Positions 10,295 to 21,329 of a stretch of 64,000 bases of DNA are shown here, in pieces. Within the stretch, counting starts at the first letter, position 1, and every line of letters starts with the position of its first letter. A model generated the notes under the pieces. It had not been told where the DNA came from and did no database searches. It saw only the letters and a program-made list of their open reading frames with translations. The DNA is from Aphanomyces cochlioides (lineage: Eukaryota > Oomycota > Saprolegniomycetes > Saprolegniales > Verrucalvaceae). The translations under genes were made by a program, and so were the position numbers. Where the stretch lies: contig JAHQRK010000004.1 of NCBI GenBank assembly GCA_019828595.1, forward strand, positions 310,001 through 374,000. Reading direction: 5' to 3'.

Positions 10295-12865
10295 ATGTCG
10301 TCCGCCGCCGCTTCCGTTCCCGCTTCCGTTCCCGCCACCGATCTCGAATCCGCCAAGCAAGTTGTCCTGCCTCCTGCTGAGAACCTCTCTCCCAAGGAAA
10401 GTTTCGAAAGCGCTGTCGACCCGCCGTTGCAATCGCTCCATCCTGGTGAGGATGAGGATGTTGCACTTGGCCCAGTCGACGCCGACGCCGCGAATGCCGC
10501 CGATCCTTCTCCTCCCGAAGAACACGAAGATATGTCAAGCAAGACTAATGCGAAAGTTTCCGTCGATCGCCAAGAAGGTTTGTACGAGCGCGTCGAAGAT
10601 ACCACCAAGCCCCAGGATAGCCCTCCAACCGACCAAGCCGGCGATCCCGCATCCCGTCGAGTTCTCATTGATCTCTCCGACCCACTTGACACTCCCCCAC
10701 GCGAGATAACGCCGCAACAACAACCCAAGAAAATGTCCTACGCCGATCTCCTCAAGAGCGGCCAAGGAAATACACCTCCAAAAAAAGTCAAGACAGTTGT
10801 CACTCGTCCCAAGTCCGAGTACCTCGACAAGCTCATCGAACTTGCAAGCCAAGAAGACGCAAGCGAGGAAGACTTGCTTGAAGCCATCTCCAAGGCAACG
10901 CCGGTCAAGACCAAGAGGGCCACCACGACGATGTGGATTGAAACTGGTGGAGCCTTCGCAGACAAGCAGTACTCTAACGAGAAGATCATCGATGCGCTCT
11001 TCAAAGAGTACCAAGACGCCGACTGGGCGGATCTCCTATTGGATTTCGTTCAGCTCAACAAAACACGCACCGGTGACATCGTTGTGTCCATTACCTCGAA
11101 AGACGTGAAGGACCAGCTCGTTGGCAAACCCATCTCGATCTTCGGTAAGACTTTTACCATTCCAGCGCCTACTGCCAAAATCAGTGGATCAATGAAAGAC
11201 TCGACCGACACCATGGACAAGTTCTTCTTCATGGACATTGTTGGCATCCGCTTGCTACGTCGTCTGAAGATGAAGCCGATCTTTCAAGCATATCGACAAT
11301 ACATACCCAATGTCTCCTGTCAATCCAATGTGTGGCGCGTCTACTTCTTGGAAGCAGAAGTCCCCAAACAACTTGTAGTCAATGGACACCCCGCCGATCA
11401 GCTGAAACTTGACGGCGTGGCCTACAACGTGTTCGTCAAGAACTTTGAACGCTCCACTGCTCGCACCACTGGCGTTTCGCCTCATTGCTTGGAATTGGAT
11501 CACGCTGCTGCGGTGATGCAAAGCCAAGGGAAGCAAGCGCCCGAACCACAACAAGAACAAAATGACGAAGACCAAGAAGCCCAACAAGCTAAACGAGCAA
11601 AAACGGACCAAGAACAAAAGCCCGACGAACCTACAACCCAACGTGAAATTGAAGAGTCAAAAGATATGGAAATAACACCTCCCGAACCCGAAACAATTGC
11701 CCCGGTTGATGCTCCGCCGTTGAGTGGTGACATGGAGGTTGATCCAAAATCAGCTAAACGTGCCACGATTCAGTCAACTGATGAAGACGGATTTGTTGTA
11801 CCTCGCTCAAAGAAGAGAGTTGTCGCTGAGCAAGCGTCGCCATCGGCAGTCTCGTGGGCCTCCGACAACATCTTTGATGTCCTCGCAACGATTGAGATTA
11901 CCACTATGCCAGTGGACTCTCAGCATGAAACTCCAACTCGAGTGTACTTACCCACGATCACGAAGATCCCCGAAGGTGTAGTCACCACTCGCGACGCCTT
12001 CGTCAAGAAACAACAGGTTGTCGAAAACAAGCTTCGCTGGCATCCTGACAACCTCACAATGGACGAGCTAGTCCAGGTGCTCCGTACCAGTGTCGAGGAA
12101 GGGGCCGCTTTTCAACACCACGACCAAGTCAACACAGCCGATATCTCCGGGACGGAGCTCGATGTGGTCGACTACATCCGTCGATACAACGTCGACGGCC
12201 TCTGGAAGGTGGTGCACTCACACACCCAAAACATGAACGTAGTCCTGACCAAGTTAGCCACGCATGTGTACAGTGATTACCTCAAGGTCGTCCGTATGCA
12301 CGCTTGGCAACGATGGATGTCGGCGACACAGCTACCAGTGGTTGATTCATTCACCAATGGCTTCAAATTTGCCTTCCAAGAACACCCCAAGTGGACCAGA
12401 CTCGAAGCAATATCGAGCGTCGGAGAGTTCTTCGAAGCTGCGCCAAAACACCCTGCCTTCTCAACGGAACAAGTGGAAGATGCACTCGCCGCGTTCGAAA
12501 CCCCCAAACCCCCAAACCCCCAAACCCCCAAACCCCCAAACCCCCAAACCCCCAAACCCCCAAACCCCCAAACCCCCAAACCCCCAAACCCCCAAACCCC
12601 CAAACCCCCAAACCCCCAAACCCCCAAACCCCCAAACCCCCAAACCCCCAAACCCCCAAACCCCCAAACCCCCAAACCCCCAAACCCCCAAACCCCCCCC
12701 CCCCCAAACCCCCAAACCCCCAAACCCCCAAACCCCCAAACCCCCAAACCCCCAAACCCCCAAACCCCCAAACCCCCAAACCCCCAAACCCCCAAACCCC
12801 CAAACCCCCAAACCCCTCTACAACATCCATCAGCCACGTTTCCCAACTCAAAACTTACCAACTAG
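10295..12865 (+). CDS. LINE copy A ORF1 protein, with microsatellite-encoded tail
   Basis: ORF1 of the LINE is expected to encode the RNA-binding partner that packages the element's RNA. The ATG at 10,295 lies about 60 nt inside the 5' end. Residues 1-145 are Pro/Glu/Ser-rich. The motif KKMSYADLLKSGQ follows, then a conserved core to about residue 400 (MWIETGGAFADKQYSNEKII, FVQLNKTRTGDIVVS, KFFFMDIVGIRLLRRLKMKP). An acidic Gln-rich linker comes next and a second conserved block (LRWHPDNLTMDELVQ, MHAWQRWMSATQ). Copy B shares all these blocks. At residue about 735 the real protein ends at QVEDALAAFE. The remaining ~105 residues are TPKPPNPQ repeats translated from the (CCCCCAAA)n tract, and about 125 native C-terminal residues seen in copy B are missing. 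No zinc knuckle is evident. Confidence 0.75.
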   Translation: MSSAAASVPASVPATDLESAKQVVLPPAENLSPKESFESAVDPPLQSLHPGEDEDVALGPVDADAANAADPSPPEEHEDMSSKTNAKVSVDRQEGLYERVEDTTKPQDSPPTDQAGDPASRRVLIDLSDPLDTPPREITPQQQPKKMSYADLLKSGQGNTPPKKVKTVVTRPKSEYLDKLIELASQEDASEEDLLEAISKATPVKTKRATTTMWIETGGAFADKQYSNEKIIDALFKEYQDADWADLLLDFVQLNKTRTGDIVVSITSKDVKDQLVGKPISIFGKTFTIPAPTAKISGSMKDSTDTMDKFFFMDIVGIRLLRRLKMKPIFQAYRQYIPNVSCQSNVWRVYFLEAEVPKQLVVNGHPADQLKLDGVAYNVFVKNFERSTARTTGVSPHCLELDHAAAVMQSQGKQAPEPQQEQNDEDQEAQQAKRAKTDQEQKPDEPTTQREIEESKDMEITPPEPETIAPVDAPPLSGDMEVDPKSAKRATIQSTDEDGFVVPRSKKRVVAEQASPSAVSWASDNIFDVLATIEITTMPVDSQHETPTRVYLPTITKIPEGVVTTRDAFVKKQQVVENKLRWHPDNLTMDELVQVLRTSVEEGAAFQHHDQVNTADISGTELDVVDYIRRYNVDGLWKVVHSHTQNMNVVLTKLATHVYSDYLKVVRMHAWQRWMSATQLPVVDSFTNGFKFAFQEHPKWTRLEAISSVGEFFEAAPKHPAFSTEQVEDALAAFETPKPPNPQTPKPPNPQTPKPPNPQTPKPPNPQTPKPPNPQTPKPPNPQTPKPPNPQTPKPPNPQTPPPPNPQTPKPPNPQTPKPPNPQTPKPPNPQTPKPPNPQTPLQHPSATFPNSKLTN
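12498..12816. repeat. (CCCCCAAA)n microsatellite, about 40 units
   Basis: An almost perfect array of the 8-bp unit CCCCCAAA (TTTGGGGG on the other strand) fills 319 bp. One unit near 12,693-12,705 has AAA changed to CCC, giving a run of 13 C. Because 24 nt is three units, the array is open in all plus-strand frames and encodes Pro-rich octapeptides. It replaces about 400 bp that in copy B encode the end of ORF1 and the start of ORF2. The unit resembles a telomeric repeat but is not the TTTAGGG type expected for oomycetes. Confidence 0.97.
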
Positions 12866-15800
12866 TCTATCGTCACCGCCAACATCAACGGACTGGCGAG
12901 AGACAACGAAAACCAACTCGTCAACTCGATGATCTCAAGGCACGAGATTATTGCCCTACAAGAAACAAAATTTGCCAGTGAGAAGATGTTCTCCACGTTC
13001 AAGTTTCACCTTGATCATGCGCTTGGCCACAAGAACTACTTTATCGCTGCCAACGACCATCGGCTGCATGGAGAAGAACTTGAGCAATACAGATCCGGTG
13101 GCGTCGCCATGGTCTTCCATCATACGATTCCTGGCTTCGACTCACTTCAACACGAACGCCAATACGACGTCGAAGATCGCTACATGGTTGTCAGTTCAAT
13201 GTGGGGAGAAGACCCCATCTACTACTACAATGTTTACGCACCTGTTGTCGACAGCGAGCGCGACGCTTTCTTCGAGGCTTTGCCACGAAACTTTCCCATG
13301 GGATCCAAACACGTCGTCATGGGAGACTTCAACCTTCCAATGGATCGAACATTGGATTCCAGAGGCTCCACCAACTCGAACCACCAAGTCAACAGGCAGT
13401 CTTGCTTCGCTTGGCTTCAAGAGCTTGATGTCGTTGACGCTTGGAGATCCTTCAACCCTACAAAATGTGTTTACTCTTCACCCAAGCGGCTCAATCGTCT
13501 TGATTACATCTTCCTGAACTCCGCCTTGTGCCGAATGTATTCCACTGGCGAATACTTTGAACCTACAGCAAACACGGATCACATGTGGCATAAAGTGGAG
13601 CTCCAACCGGTGCAAACAACGCGGGTTAAAAGCTATTGGAAGCTGCCAAAAGAACTTCTGACGATCCAAGAAGTCCGAGAAGCAATCGTGTCTGAGGCAA
13701 GAGACCTCCTCGAGCACTTGAAAGTTTCGGACCGCCCAGGAGTCTTGTGGACGCAATGGCAACGCCGCACCAAGCGCTTTCTTCAAAAGTACCATGCTCG
13801 GATAATCACAAGTCAAAGGAATGCACTCCAGGAATCAAAAATCCTATGGTTACAAGCTCAGTTAAAGCATCATCGAGGACGACTCACCGAAGCAGCTCTC
13901 AATACTGCAAAGGCACAGTATGAGACGAAGACGCGAGACTTGAAACAACACCAAGCAGACTTGAGTTTCGACTTCCACGCAACCAAAAAAGAAGCTCCGA
14001 CAAGTCACTTCTTTCGAAAACCCCGGGCAAGGCAGTTCTCCATTCCTATCGTTGATTGTTATGATGAACATGGGAATGTCACTGCCATACCCGAAGAAAT
14101 CCACGCTGCATTCACTCGTCATTGGTCTGCAGTGATGAGCGAAGGCGACATTCAACCTACAAGCCAACATGCCAAAGACCAATTCTTAACTGTGCTCGAA
14201 AGACACCTACCCCAAGACGACTCGGACATGTTGGACGCCCCATTAACGACTGAAGAACTGGCGCAATCCATCAAGACGATGAATCCTCACAAGTCGCCTG
14301 GAATTGACGGGTTCTCAGCTGGATTCTATCAATTGCATCCTACCTTGTTTGGCGAAATTTTGTCGATAGTCTTCAATCATCAGCTTCAGCAAGGCATCAT
14401 GTTAGAATCGCAGAGATGGTCGGCGATATCATTGCTGTTCAAAGGTGGTGACCGCCGCAACCCTGCGAACTACAGACCCATAGCCTTGATTCCGGTCGAA
14501 GTCAAAGTCCTATCACGCGCTTTAGCGTACAGAATGTCTCAAGTCCTACCAGCGATCATTCAACCTGAGCAAAATGGCTTTGTCAAGGGCAGACGCATCC
14601 ATGACCATGTTATCTTCCTTCAAGATCTTCAACACCACTGCACGACCTTCAACCAAGAAGCCTATGCAATGTTCTTGGACTTTGAAAAGGCCTATGATCG
14701 TGTGAATCATGAATTCATGTTTGCCGTTCTCAAGAAGTTCAATGTCGGAGATCAGTTCATTGACTGGGTTAAGTTACTCTACAACCAAACCCAAGTCAGC
14801 TTGAACATCAATGGCAGACTTACCGATCCATTCTACCCGTCTCGAGGTGTCAAGCAAGGCGATCCATTGTCTTCGATGCTCTTTGTATTGGCGATCGAAC
14901 CACTCGCTCAAATGCTTCGCAACCACCCCGAATACGGCTACGCTTTCTCGGACTCGGGATCGCATCGGTTCTTCTCTTCGCGGACGATACCACGCTGATC
15001 TCAAGCTCGGTTGGAGACTTGGAAGCGCAACTGGAGCTCGTCGATGAATTCTGTCGGCATTCCGGCGCCAAGCTCAATCGCAACAAAAGCAAGGTCTTGA
15101 CCCTAGACAATACTCAATCAGTTTTTGAACACCCAAGATTGACCATGGTACCAAGTGGAAGGCCAATCAAGTACCTTGGGATCGAGTTGGGACACAAGTT
15201 GGACCCTATGCTTCAAATCAATGCCATCACCGACAAGTTTTACAAGTCATTTACCACTTGGGCGTGTCGAGCAAGAACCCTCAAAGGCAGACGATTGCTT
15301 GTGAGCACAATGATCCTATCTCAACTTTGGCATTACACCATGGTTCTTCCAATTCCAAACCATACCGTGCAAAAATGGCAGTCGATGGTGAACAAGTTTG
15401 TCTTGAGTCGGCGCACACATGCCCAAGACAAGTATCTGGCCTTGGCCCCAAGTGGCTTGCTTCATGACTCAAAGACAGGCTTCAAAGTGCCGCATATCGC
15501 TTCGGTGATTCGAAAGCAACGCATCACACGTCTTCAACTTCTAGTCCAAACCAATCAGGACAATCCTGAATTGTGGGCACTCTTACCAGCAGATCGATTG
15601 AAGCGCTGTATGTACCCATACTCGCGGGCAACAACTTGGGACTTCATGCTGTACAATCCTAGCGCAAACAATAAGCTTGTGCAGCGGGACTTGATCTCAC
15701 CTCTTTGGAATGATATTTGGAAGCATTGGAGTCAAATTCCGCTCACAAACAAGACGCCACATGAACCTACGTTGAATCAGATGACGCAAATGCCATTGTG

Positions 15801-16892
15801 GCTGTCATCGCACCCGCTTTTCCAAGTCCCGGATCGAGATGGGATGTCATCGCTTGCAGTCACGCTTCAAAACCATCGCGACTGGTACAGACACCTTGCT
15901 TGGAGGGGCGTACATTGCTTGGAAGACTTCTTGACGCCAGCAAGAACGTGGCCAACCTACGAAGAGTTTCGCGAGTCAATGGAGGATCATTTGGACCATT
16001 TTGTCGAGAAATTACCCGTGCCGATGTCCTTCAGATACTTCTACAAGTTGGTGACACTAATTGCAACGAATGTTTGGACTCAGGCCAACAAGCAGCTCGA
16101 CGCACCGGTTGATAACGACCTTACGCCTCAAATGGTGATTTTAGGTCGACAAGGAGACACCGACGTACCATTCAACTCATGGACAACCAAAGTAATCAAG
16201 CGAGTGAGTTTTCACGCTCCCTTGTTGACGCGACCTCATCCCTTTCGTTCCAACACACGTGAGAATCATACCAAAGTCGCCAATTACCTTTCAACCTTCG
16301 TGAAGCCCTTTTCAAGTCTTGTGACGCTGGTCCAAGCAGACCTTTGGACAAGAATTCTCTACGATATGATCCCAGTGGGTGATAAGTTCAAGTACAAAGA
16401 GGCCACTGACCCGAGTGCACTCCGATGTGGTGGTATCCCAACTGCTTTGCGCGTGAAACCCGCGAGCACTTGTTCTTGGACTGCCCAGTTACTTGTCGTG
16501 TGTGGCTACAGCATCGTGAGGCATGGAGTATATTTGGCGTTCGCTTTACCTGGGACTGGATTACCAACATCGATGCCTTCCAAGTTGCTCAGCGGTGGCA
16601 ACGATATCGAAACGTTCTCCATCGACTTTGGTTTATGCTGGTTTGCAGCATTCTTCATCTCCTATGGACACATCGCAACAAAGTTAAATTTGATACAACC
16701 AAGCCACCTTACTTGCCTGGGTTGAACGATGTTGCCTTGACATTTTGGGCGTCCAATGTTCGCCGATGGCTTCGAATGAATCAAGACCCAGCAACCTCTC
16801 AACAAGCCATGGCGACTCTTGGTTTGCTGAGCCAACGCAGTTCGTACTGGAGATTCTTGGACAAACATCCAGCCATCTTCAAGTTGACTTGA
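12862..16892 (+). pseudogene. LINE copy A ORF2 (endonuclease-reverse transcriptase), broken
   Basis: ORF2 nicks the target and copies the element RNA. The APE-type endonuclease starts at about 12,862 (TANINGLARDN) and has IIALQET, VVMGDFNLPM and NRLDYIF. The reverse transcriptase has HKSPGIDGFSAGFY, NYRPIALIPVE, MFLDFEKAYDRV, GVKQGDPLSSML and the catalytic LLFADDTTL. Near the end is a zinc-binding-like ETREHLFLDCPV region. Lesions: the first in-frame ATG is only at 12,929, with a stop just upstream of the endonuclease start because the microsatellite removed the real N-terminus. A one-base frameshift near 14,960 lies just before FADD, and a second is near 16,425. The frame parts are 12,929-14,998, 15,019-about 16,425 and 16,425-16,892. 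Confidence 0.88.
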
Positions 16893-18471
16893 TGTTGAGT
16901 ACTGTCCTGGACAAGTCATCTACAAGACAAGTTAGAAACATGTATGACTTGTTGACAACTTACTTGAAAGTGACTCCAAATTTTGAAGTCAAATGCGGCC
17001 AAGTTTGAAAGTCAACTACAAAAAACAAGAAACATCGGCAATTCAAGTGTGAATTACGGAATTAAAGTTTTGGGCAGCGCTTCGCATAAAATCAGCGAGC
17101 TTTTTTGCGGCGACTTGGAGATTTCAAGCGACCTTCGCGAAATCCAAGTGCCAACGGCGGCAAAGTCAAGCAAAAAACCGCCCGTAGCTGCGCTCGTGGG
17201 CTGACTTCCACGTTTCTTCACGCTTTTCTTCAACGACAACATTGCCAACAAACGCAACGCCAAAATTCGCCGCCATGGCCAACGAACGCAACGCAAAAAA
17301 ATCGCTCGATCGCTCGCCAACCTACGCAAACAAGTCATCAAAGCAACAAGAGCCCAACAGCCTTTTTCGAAGAAGTCTTCACTTGGACGCTCCCCCCGGA
17401 GGCTCCATCAAAGGAGTTCAGGAAAAAGGGACACCCAGATCGAAAGGCCAAAGGCCACATGAAAGGCATAAGTGCCACAAAAGGGACAACCAAGAGACAA
17501 CCCAAGAGACAAACCCAAAGCACTCGACTCATATCCACGGACACGGACTGACCAGGTCCTTCGCCCCGCGTCAGTGCATGAAAAGGGTCAGCCAACAATG
17601 CACCTTCGCGGAACGGTCCGTCTCAACAAGCCAAGGCTGTCAAAGTCTTCGCGTTTTCTTCCTTGAACGCCTTGGACGCCGTCTTCACCAAGAGCAAGCC
17701 GAATCAAAACGCGAGTCGAAAGACACAGCACAGCACGCACACACGACACAGCAAGCGGCAACGAAGACAGCACAGCCACAGCAAGGCCACAGCAGACACG
17801 GACAACAACGGTAGCCACGACACGACAACAGAGTGACAGCAGCACGGCAGCGAGGAAATCGAAAAATGACTCCAAACCAAACCTCAAATCCACAATGAAG
17901 TTCTCTGCCACTCAAAATTTTCAAGTCCGACAAGAAAAAATCCAGTGAAATTTCTCAACCAAGACCATACAAAGACCAAGATACGATCGTCGACTCAACA
18001 ACATGCGACATCAATGCACCCATGACGACTGCACAATCGACGGTGAAGCGCCAACAATCAACGACGATGTCACGCTGCGACAAGAAAAATCCAGTGGAAG
18101 ATTAGTTCACACATCATCTGGTGCCCATGGCCCCGTCCAAGATTACTCAAAGACAACATGTGGACGTTCTGAAGCCAGTCCAAGATTACTCCACACCCAT
18201 CTGACGTCGAAGACAAGACAAGTCTGTCCCATGTCCACATCACCCAAGACCATCCATGTTGTTACACGACATGAAGACCACGATCGACAGCACATGCGAC
18301 GTGTCAAGATGCCAACTTCTACCTGTATCAACTGATACAACAGAAATCAAGTTTCAAGAGGTAAAACTACCTGCGCTCAAATCTCAAACACCAATATTAT
18401 TCACTCAAGAGTGATTAATGACGGTCATTATTATTTAGCGTATAATTAAATTTAATATACGCGATTGTACA
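16893..18471 (+). repeat. LINE copy A 3' untranslated region
   Basis: About 1.6 kb without a credible gene follows ORF2. It contains short Gln/Arg/Thr-coding open stretches that I regard as chance. Parts recur at 3830-4572 and 4750-6669. It ends in an AT-rich segment (ATAATTAAATTTAATATACG) and GATTGTACA, with no poly(A) tail. That is compatible with a LINE whose reverse transcriptase recognises a defined 3' end. Confidence 0.7.
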
Positions 18472-18486
18472 CTGAGCTACAACCCC
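18472..18486 (+). repeat. 15-bp LINE-flanking repeat, right copy / A-B junction
   Basis: CTGAGCTACAACCCC is identical to 10,219-10,233. It forms the junction between the 3' end of LINE copy A and the 5' end of LINE copy B. Copy B begins TACTTTTGAATTTGCCG, comparable to ACTTTTACTTTTGCCG at the start of copy A. Confidence 0.8.
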
Positions 18487-18664
18487 TACTTTTGAATTTG
18501 CCGCGTACACCACAAGTGGATTCTGGACCAACTAGAAGCTTCGACTCTTTCACAAGAACCCTTTCTCACGCGTGACCTACGTTGCTTACGTCTTGCCTGT
18601 CCCGCACCCACCGCACCCATCGAATTTTTTCAAGATTTGTAACGTTTCGTCGACTTTGCAAGCC

Positions 18665-21318
18665 ATGACGAACCCAACTCATTTGAAGAATAGCGACCAA
18701 GAACCCATTACTGCCGCTGAGCACGCCCACCGTGACATGATCGACGGAGTTGAAGTCTCTGCTGGAGGGGGATCATGTATTAGAGTTGGCGCTGATACAC
18801 CATCCCTCGTTGCCTCCCTTGGTGTTGGCACTAGTGAGACTTCCTTGACTGAAAAGGTTGCCGATCCATCGAGCCCATTGACACTCCCTCAGGATGGGAA
18901 GGTTCACTTAGTCGACTTTTGTCGGCTGGGAGATGAGCCTGAGGCAGCTGTTGATGACGTTCAAGGCCCTGACTTTGCCCCGCACGGTGCTTTCACTGGA
19001 TTGCATGGAGACCATCTCAGTACTCCGGGAAAAGATGTGTCTCGCAGTTCTCGAAACGTTAGCACTGGGCCTGGGAATGTTCAGCGGCGGATCAGTTCTG
19101 AGAAAGAAATTTCTCAAGAACAAGGTGATAGCATTACTCTCGACCAACCACGCGAAAATGCACCCACTACAACTGGCGATGGCGACACGCACCCATCGAA
19201 GACAAATCCTGCACCCAATCAATCGACTTGGACCTTTGCCGATGCTGTCAAGAACGCGAAGGCTGCGAACGGCAAAGCGAAAATCCAAACTGTTTTCGCT
19301 CGACCCTCACGTGAGAAACTTCTCAAGCTCATTGAAATGGCCGACGATGATACGTGCGATGACGATGCTATGCTTGAAGCCATGGATGACGCCATTCCGT
19401 ACCCCCAGAAGACTGCTGTTACACACTTTTGGGTTGAGACGGGATCTGATTTGGCTGCACAATCGAACGACAAGATCATTTCATCCATTTTCTCGGAAAA
19501 TGATTCAGCCACCTGGAGCGAAATTTTACCCGATTTCGTCCAAGTGAACAAGGCCAGAGGCGGCGACCTGGTGATACATGTTGCTACAGAATCTGCGAAG
19601 ACTGCGATGTCGGAACAAAAGATTACCATATTTGGGAATCAATATGGTGTTGCGCCTCCCCGCGCTCCTCGTTCCTCTCGAGGTGGTGGTTTTCAAGGTC
19701 CATCGAACTCCATCCACGACCACTATTTCATCGACATCATTGGAATACGCTCGACTTTTGATTCCAAGAAATTGATCCGTTTGCTTCGACGATTCAAGAC
19801 GAGTCCAATTTTTCAAGGCTACAAGACCACTGTTCGAGGAGGTGCTTGTCACGGAAACATTTGGCGTGTCTATTTTCGAGCAAGTGATATGCCTGTCCCA
19901 TTTACGATCAACGGACATCCTGTGGACCAAATCAAACTGGATGATGTCTACTACGCTGTGTTCGCAAAAAATTACGTCAAGTCATCGGTTGCGCGTGAGA
20001 ACAACCGCTGCGCGCATTGCCTTGATTTGGATTGGATCGAAGAATCTGCACAAGGTCCGCCTGAAGCAAATGCCGATTTAAATACAACCAACATGAAGAA
20101 GGCCAAAACGGGCAAAGTTATTGACCTGAGCGAAGTCAATCCTGGCACAAATGAGCAGCAAAATGAACAACAATCAGTGGAGCAGCCTTTGCAAGACGAT
20201 CCCATGGGAGCACTGTTTGACTCATCCAAGACCAACAACAATCTCATTCAAAACGAACCACCAAGTGAACAGGCGAGAGCCTCGAACTCATTTTTGAAGC
20301 CCAAGAAGACTAGCAAGCGCAAACAAGAGGATTTGGCCAAGTCTTGGGCGTCTGACAACTTGTTCGATCACTTGAGAGACCTTCAACTCAAAATACTTCT
20401 CGTCAAGTTCAGCGATCCCCAACGCCAAGCATATCACGTGACGATTGGCGATATCCCTCATTTGACGTCAAGTGATCTCTCCACGTCTATCAAGAGAACT
20501 CAAACCAAGGACGGACGACTGGATTGGCACCCGGACAACCTTTCTCTCAAAGAGATTGTGGATCTTTTGGCGCAGCATGCTGTCCAAAGCGATGACCTCG
20601 TGGACAATGTGACACGACGCGAAAGATATGCGGCGAGACCACTTGCAGAGCCTCTCGAAGCTTGGCTAAACGAAGGCAAAATCAATGACTCTGGCAATGG
20701 GTTTCTGTGAACACATTGACGGCGAATTTTCATATCACCGATCTCAACACCACCAAGCCAGCAGCCTTTCAAACGTTTGTACGGCTCCATACTTGGCATC
20801 GGTGGATTTCGGCGACTACAGCACCAGAGGCAATGTCATTTGCTGAAGGTTTCAAGCACGTTTTTGGTTGTTTACCCACAGTCGAGGACCTAAACAACTT
20901 TCCGATGGATGCAGCTTTTGCCGAAACATTGGAGTTGCCCGAAGGCCTCTCTTTCCTTGGAGTTGAAGACGCATTATCAGCACTGGAAGTCTGGCTATCC
21001 TTGCAAGCGAGAGACATGCTGGACAAAGATGATTGGTTGATCAGCATCACGGAACGCCCTGTCATCCCGCTTCCCACACATGCTGGCTCACGGCTCTTCT
21101 CGGCGGACACCCTGTGGAATGTTTTACACTCAACATTTGGCCATGTCATGATGGCTAACCTGGCACACGCCCTCCCTGGCCTCACTACGTCCGTGTTGCT
21201 CGAGTTGCAGAAGCTTGGGTTTCGCTACTCTGAACAACGCACGGCTATGTTCAAGCAATACTTGATCGAAGACAAGCCACACTGCCAACTGCAGCTAGGC
21301 TTGACCCTCCACTATTAA
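18665..21318 (+). pseudogene. LINE copy B ORF1 (one frameshift)
   Basis: This is homologous to ORF1 of copy A along its length: KIQTVFARPSREKLLKLIEM, FWVETGSDLAAQSNDKIISS, FVQVNKARGGDLVIH, IDIIGIRSTFDSKKLIRLL, LDWHPDNLSLKEIVDLL and LHTWHRWISATTAPE. I take the ATG at 18,665 as the start; an upstream in-frame ATG at 18,572 is possible. A frame change near 20,690-20,700 separates 18,665-20,710 from 20,707-21,318. Unlike copy A, the C-terminal block is present (EDALSALEVWLSLQARD through LQLGLTLHY), which shows what the microsatellite removed there. ORF2 starts 11 nt after the ORF1 stop. Confidence 0.75.
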
Positions 21319-21329
21319 CCAAGTTCTCC

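Larger units (their letters stand above)
10235..18471 (+). mobile_element. L1/Tx1-like LINE, copy A (two ORFs, full length but mutated)
   Basis: A non-LTR retrotransposon of about 8.2 kb has a short 5' leader (10,235-10,294), ORF1 (10,295-about 12,500), a microsatellite, ORF2 (about 12,862-16,892) and a long 3' UTR. The enzyme part has an N-terminal APE-type endonuclease and a reverse transcriptase, so it belongs with the L1/Tx1 group rather than the restriction-enzyme-like LINEs. It is bounded on both sides by CTGAGCTACAACCCC, the 5' end of a tRNA-Ala gene in antisense. A second copy starts straight after the right-hand 15 bp. Loss of the ORF1/ORF2 junction and at least two frameshifts in ORF2 mean this copy is dead. 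Confidence 0.85.

Noticed and set aside
12498..12816. Regularly spaced repeat array as a CRISPR array
   Set aside because: Units are 8 bp with no spacers; it is a simple microsatellite, and the genome is eukaryotic.
12277..12861. Long open frames on both strands over 12.3-12.9 kb encoding Gly/Trp/Leu or Pro/Asn repeats, as if a repeat protein
   Set aside because: They are the translation of the (CCCCCAAA)n microsatellite in other frames, with no start region or conserved flank of their own.
17105..17814. Overlapping Gln/Arg/Lys-rich open frames after LINE copy A ORF2, possibly a third ORF
   Set aside because: Low complexity, no counterpart reading frame in the truncated copy at 4.6-6.7 kb, and no motif; treated as 3' UTR.
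18472..18486. A tRNA-derived SINE at the A-B LINE junction
   Set aside because: Only 15 nt match the tRNA; no B-box or SINE body, and the motif coincides with LINE borders.
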